A DNA stretch of 59,731 bases, taken from Amphimedon queenslandica (Eukaryota; Porifera; Demospongiae; Haplosclerida; Niphatidae). The stretch covers positions 845,675 to 905,405 of the forward strand of contig NW_003546243.1 in the NCBI RefSeq assembly GCF_000090795.2, in the 5' to 3' direction. The notes under the pieces were generated by a model. It was not told the DNA's origin, ran no database searches, and saw only the letters and a program-made list of their open reading frames with translations. Shown in pieces: positions 57,901 to 59,731 of this stretch (the stretch's first letter is position 1; each line of letters begins with the position of its first letter). The translations under genes and the position numbers were made by a program.

Positions 57901-59179
57901 TGATGGCGCCTATACTATAGGAAAATAGAGAAGGGAGAACAAGAGAAAAAATAATTTTATTAATCTTAAAACTTAATAAGGAAAGCATCACAATTATTAT
58001 TATACGCATGTACTTTTTGTTGCATGAGTTTCATGTACTGAGAGAACCAGCTCTTTTTCTCTTTGTTCCCGTGAATGACTATGTCACTCATGAGTGATAA
58101 AACGCCTCCTCCTTTAGCGCTCCCCACCAGCTCCCCGGCCTCAATATCGAGTGCAATGAATATCATTAGCGTTGGTAGCTTCTGGTTGGTATAGGCAAGC
58201 CACTGAACGTAAGAGGAAGAAGACGGGACGAGAGTAACAAGACCTCTAAGAGTCTGAGATCTGAGACGACCAGCAAGTGATATTTCATCTAAAGTCTCGC
58301 CTTTAGTAACAAGCGATGTTACAACTGAAGGAAAGAGATCGGAACAAAAGCATTTAAATGTGCAGCATACAATTATTTTTATTTTACTTTTCTTGTAGTG
58401 ATGAGGCTCATTAGCCAGCAGGCGACAAATGAGATATGGGCCATTCTTCACTCTTAATAAAGCTTCACACACTTTCACCAGTGGCAATATGTCATTGAGT
58501 TCTGGGGGGGGGGGCGGAGAAAAAGATTTTAACTAATTTGAATTTGAGTCTCACCTTTGACGGCTATGCAGAGTATATAGCTGATCTCATTTAGCCAAAC
58601 CTGACACTCAAAAAGGTCGGACACTTCCAGCCCAAATGAAGACTCAAGCTGAGGGGAAAAAAAAGAAAAAAAAAACTTAGAAATAAAAGTGACAGGCTAC
58701 ATGTACATGTACATATAAATGATTCCTTTACTATTTACATGACTCATTATCTTAAGTATCTCTCTCAATAATAATCGGAATCTTTTCTCTTCGTTTCCTC
58801 TCTCAAACACGATCGCTGGCCTTTCCTCATCCTCCTCTCTCTCTCGTGGTCTCTCCTCATCAGACCCCAGCTTCCTCAGTAGCCCTTGCTCTTTCAGCGC
58901 ATCGCTTCGTAGCAATGTAAAATCCAATTTGAAGTAGTTCTTAATGATGTTTGTTTCCTCTATGTCACAGAGTAAGGAATGGAGAGTCTCTTTGTTATTT
59001 TGAATCAGGAATGACTCCTGATCTCCCTCAGGCTCGTTTGATGTGAGAGGAGAGGGAGAGAGAGCAATGCTACATATGAATGGTAGGTAAGGCTTCAACT
59101 CGTCTCTCTCATGACTCCACAGCTTATCAATCTGACCAGAATAAAGATCAGAGAACACTTCACTGCTTGGCACCTCCAT
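53383..59179 (-). CDS. INTS2: Integrator complex subunit 2, 1289 aa
   Basis: Twenty-two exons: 58739-59179, 58555-58648, 58388-58501, 58014-58324, 57573-57914, 57383-57514, 57192-57337, 57004-57075, 56824-56971, 56690-56755, 55839-56120, 55634-55775, 55483-55580, 55307-55412, 55183-55251, 54925-55126, 54745-54867, 54520-54644, 54350-54468, 54219-54293, 54015-54167, 53383-53892; total 3870 bp in frame. Helical repeat protein without catalytic motifs. GYLPVHCILQLMRSKAFRKH, VFVKDWIYKQL, ALTAAQESGIIQLLLEICLP and KLIHFQGYPSQLLPL match INTS2 (human 1204 aa). It is a core subunit of Integrator, which cleaves snRNA and paused transcripts. The exon 57573-57914 holds an acidic Glu/Gly-rich insert. Confidence 0.95.
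56222..56612 (-). repeat. Intronic satellite copy of the ~180-bp family (reverse orientation)
   Basis: Two units with AATCAG(C/T)(C/T)(C/T)AAACTTGATA and AGAATTCTCTCCTA spaced about 180 bp, in the INTS2 intron between the exons at 56690 and 56120. Confidence 0.85.
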
Positions 59180-59267
59180 GTGAGTAGGCGTGGTAGGTGC
59201 GTGGGCGTGCTTTTTTGTAGGTGTGATTGAAAGGCGTGGCTAATTCTTTCCATTCTCAGCTGAAAAA
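59180..59267. promoter_or_regulatory. Bidirectional promoter region INTS2/SDR gene
   Basis: Only 88 bp separate divergent start codons. GTGGGCGTG and GGCGTGG boxes resemble GC/KLF sites. This is the tightest divergent pair in the window. Confidence 0.5.
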
Positions 59268-59426
59268 ATGGGATCAAATCTCTCCTTTCCAAGAGTAGAC
59301 CTCTCTGGTAAAGTGGCAGTTGTCACTGGAGCTAACACTGGCATTGGATATGAGACTGCTAAAGCTCTCTCGGTCATGGGAGCTCATACCATCATAGCCT
59401 GTAGATCCAGTGAAAGGGCACATGCT
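59268..59426 (+). CDS. Short-chain dehydrogenase/reductase, first exon only
   Basis: The exon encodes 53 residues: [20 protein letters not shown] then [20 protein letters not shown] and [12 protein letters not shown], ending at a GTAAGG donor in phase 0. TGANTGIG is the NAD(P)-binding glycine motif of classical SDRs. The arrangement resembles the retinol dehydrogenase/WWOX group, but the catalytic YxxxK lies in exons beyond the window. No second exon is visible up to 59731. Confidence 0.85.
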
Positions 59427-59731
59427 GTAAGGGCATTCATAGATATTTTTGTTGGTTCATTTACTTCATTGTGTACGTATTTTGAGGGTTTTTCTTATGC
59501 ACACAATGTTTTATTATTATTTTATTTTGACTGTGTACAGCAAACATTTATGTGTACGACACCTTTTGATTAATAATTGGCAACCATGTACACAAACTAC
59601 ACATGCCTTTGTTCATTTGTGTGTTAATGTATGCTCTTTGTGTACTGATAATAATGAATATCCTTTTACTTAATGCTCTCTTGCTTATTTTACATTCATA
59701 TACATGTAACTTGTAACTAGTTTTTATGATA
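59427..59731. other. Start of SDR intron 1
   Basis: AT-rich intronic sequence with no further exon recognised before the window ends. Confidence 0.5.

Noticed and set aside
57578-57903. Ser/Pro-rich ORFs on the plus strand
   Set aside because: They are antisense shadows of the acidic INTS2 exon 57573-57914.
1-59731. A bacterial-style operon or defence island
   Set aside because: Genes are intron-rich, on both strands and of unrelated functions; the sequence is a eukaryotic chromosome segment.

Overview
The window is nuclear DNA of an early-branching animal, most likely a demosponge close to Amphimedon queenslandica. The evidence is AT-rich sequence, many short GT-AG introns, a spongin-type short-chain collagen gene, metazoan orthologues (BBS4, TBC1D31, G-alpha-s, INTS2, a death-domain caspase), and (ACATGT)n tracts scattered through introns. 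The species is an inference; the kingdom-level call is secure. I rebuilt gene models by hand from splice sites and reading-frame phase. For TBC1D31, TRIP13, BBS4, MRPL38, STMP1, FEN1, a DUF445 gene, G-alpha-s, GPATCH1, the caspase, INTS2, a large type II membrane protein and two duplicated unknown genes, the summed exons are an exact multiple of three, which supports the models.

Layout. 1-5.0 kb: a partial type II membrane protein gene (-) with two hAT-like MITEs in or beside it, an unknown gene (-), and a kinase joined to an IBR-like zinc domain (+). 5.1-13.7 kb: TBC1D31 (-) and TRIP13 (-). 13.8-16.1 kb: BBS4 (+). 16.4-23.6 kb: a tandem segmental duplication in which an unknown coiled-coil gene occurs twice, alternating with broken copies of the BBS4 3' end, interrupted by a 464-base assembly gap. 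23.8-27 kb: a small Cys-rich ORF (+), MRPL38 (-), STMP1 (+). 27.2-33.1 kb: a 1010-residue type II membrane protein (-) with a short-chain collagen gene (+) nested in one intron. 33.3-39.4 kb: NDC1 (-) and an AT-hook gene (-). 39.6-46.9 kb: FEN1 (+), a DUF445 membrane protein (-), G-alpha-s (+). 47.2-59.2 kb: GPATCH1 (+) with an intronic antisense tRNA-Met, a death-domain caspase (-), INTS2 (-). 59.27 kb to the end: first exon of an SDR dehydrogenase (+).

The neighbourhood is very compact. Several gene pairs are divergent with 90-300 bp between start codons (MRPL38/STMP1, TRIP13/BBS4, AT-hook/FEN1, DUF445/G-alpha-s, INTS2/SDR), and several converge with 30-75 bp between stop codons. BBS4, and possibly TBC1D31, serve cilia; FEN1 serves DNA replication, TRIP13 HORMA-protein remodelling, and INTS2 RNA processing. 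They are neighbours, not an operon.

Most novel material lies in the tandem duplication (two copies whose coiled-coil exon has diverged far more than the rest), the kinase-IBR fusion, the propeller-type membrane protein, and an intronic satellite family of about 180 bp built around a 20-nt palindrome, one array of which is invaded by two mobile elements.
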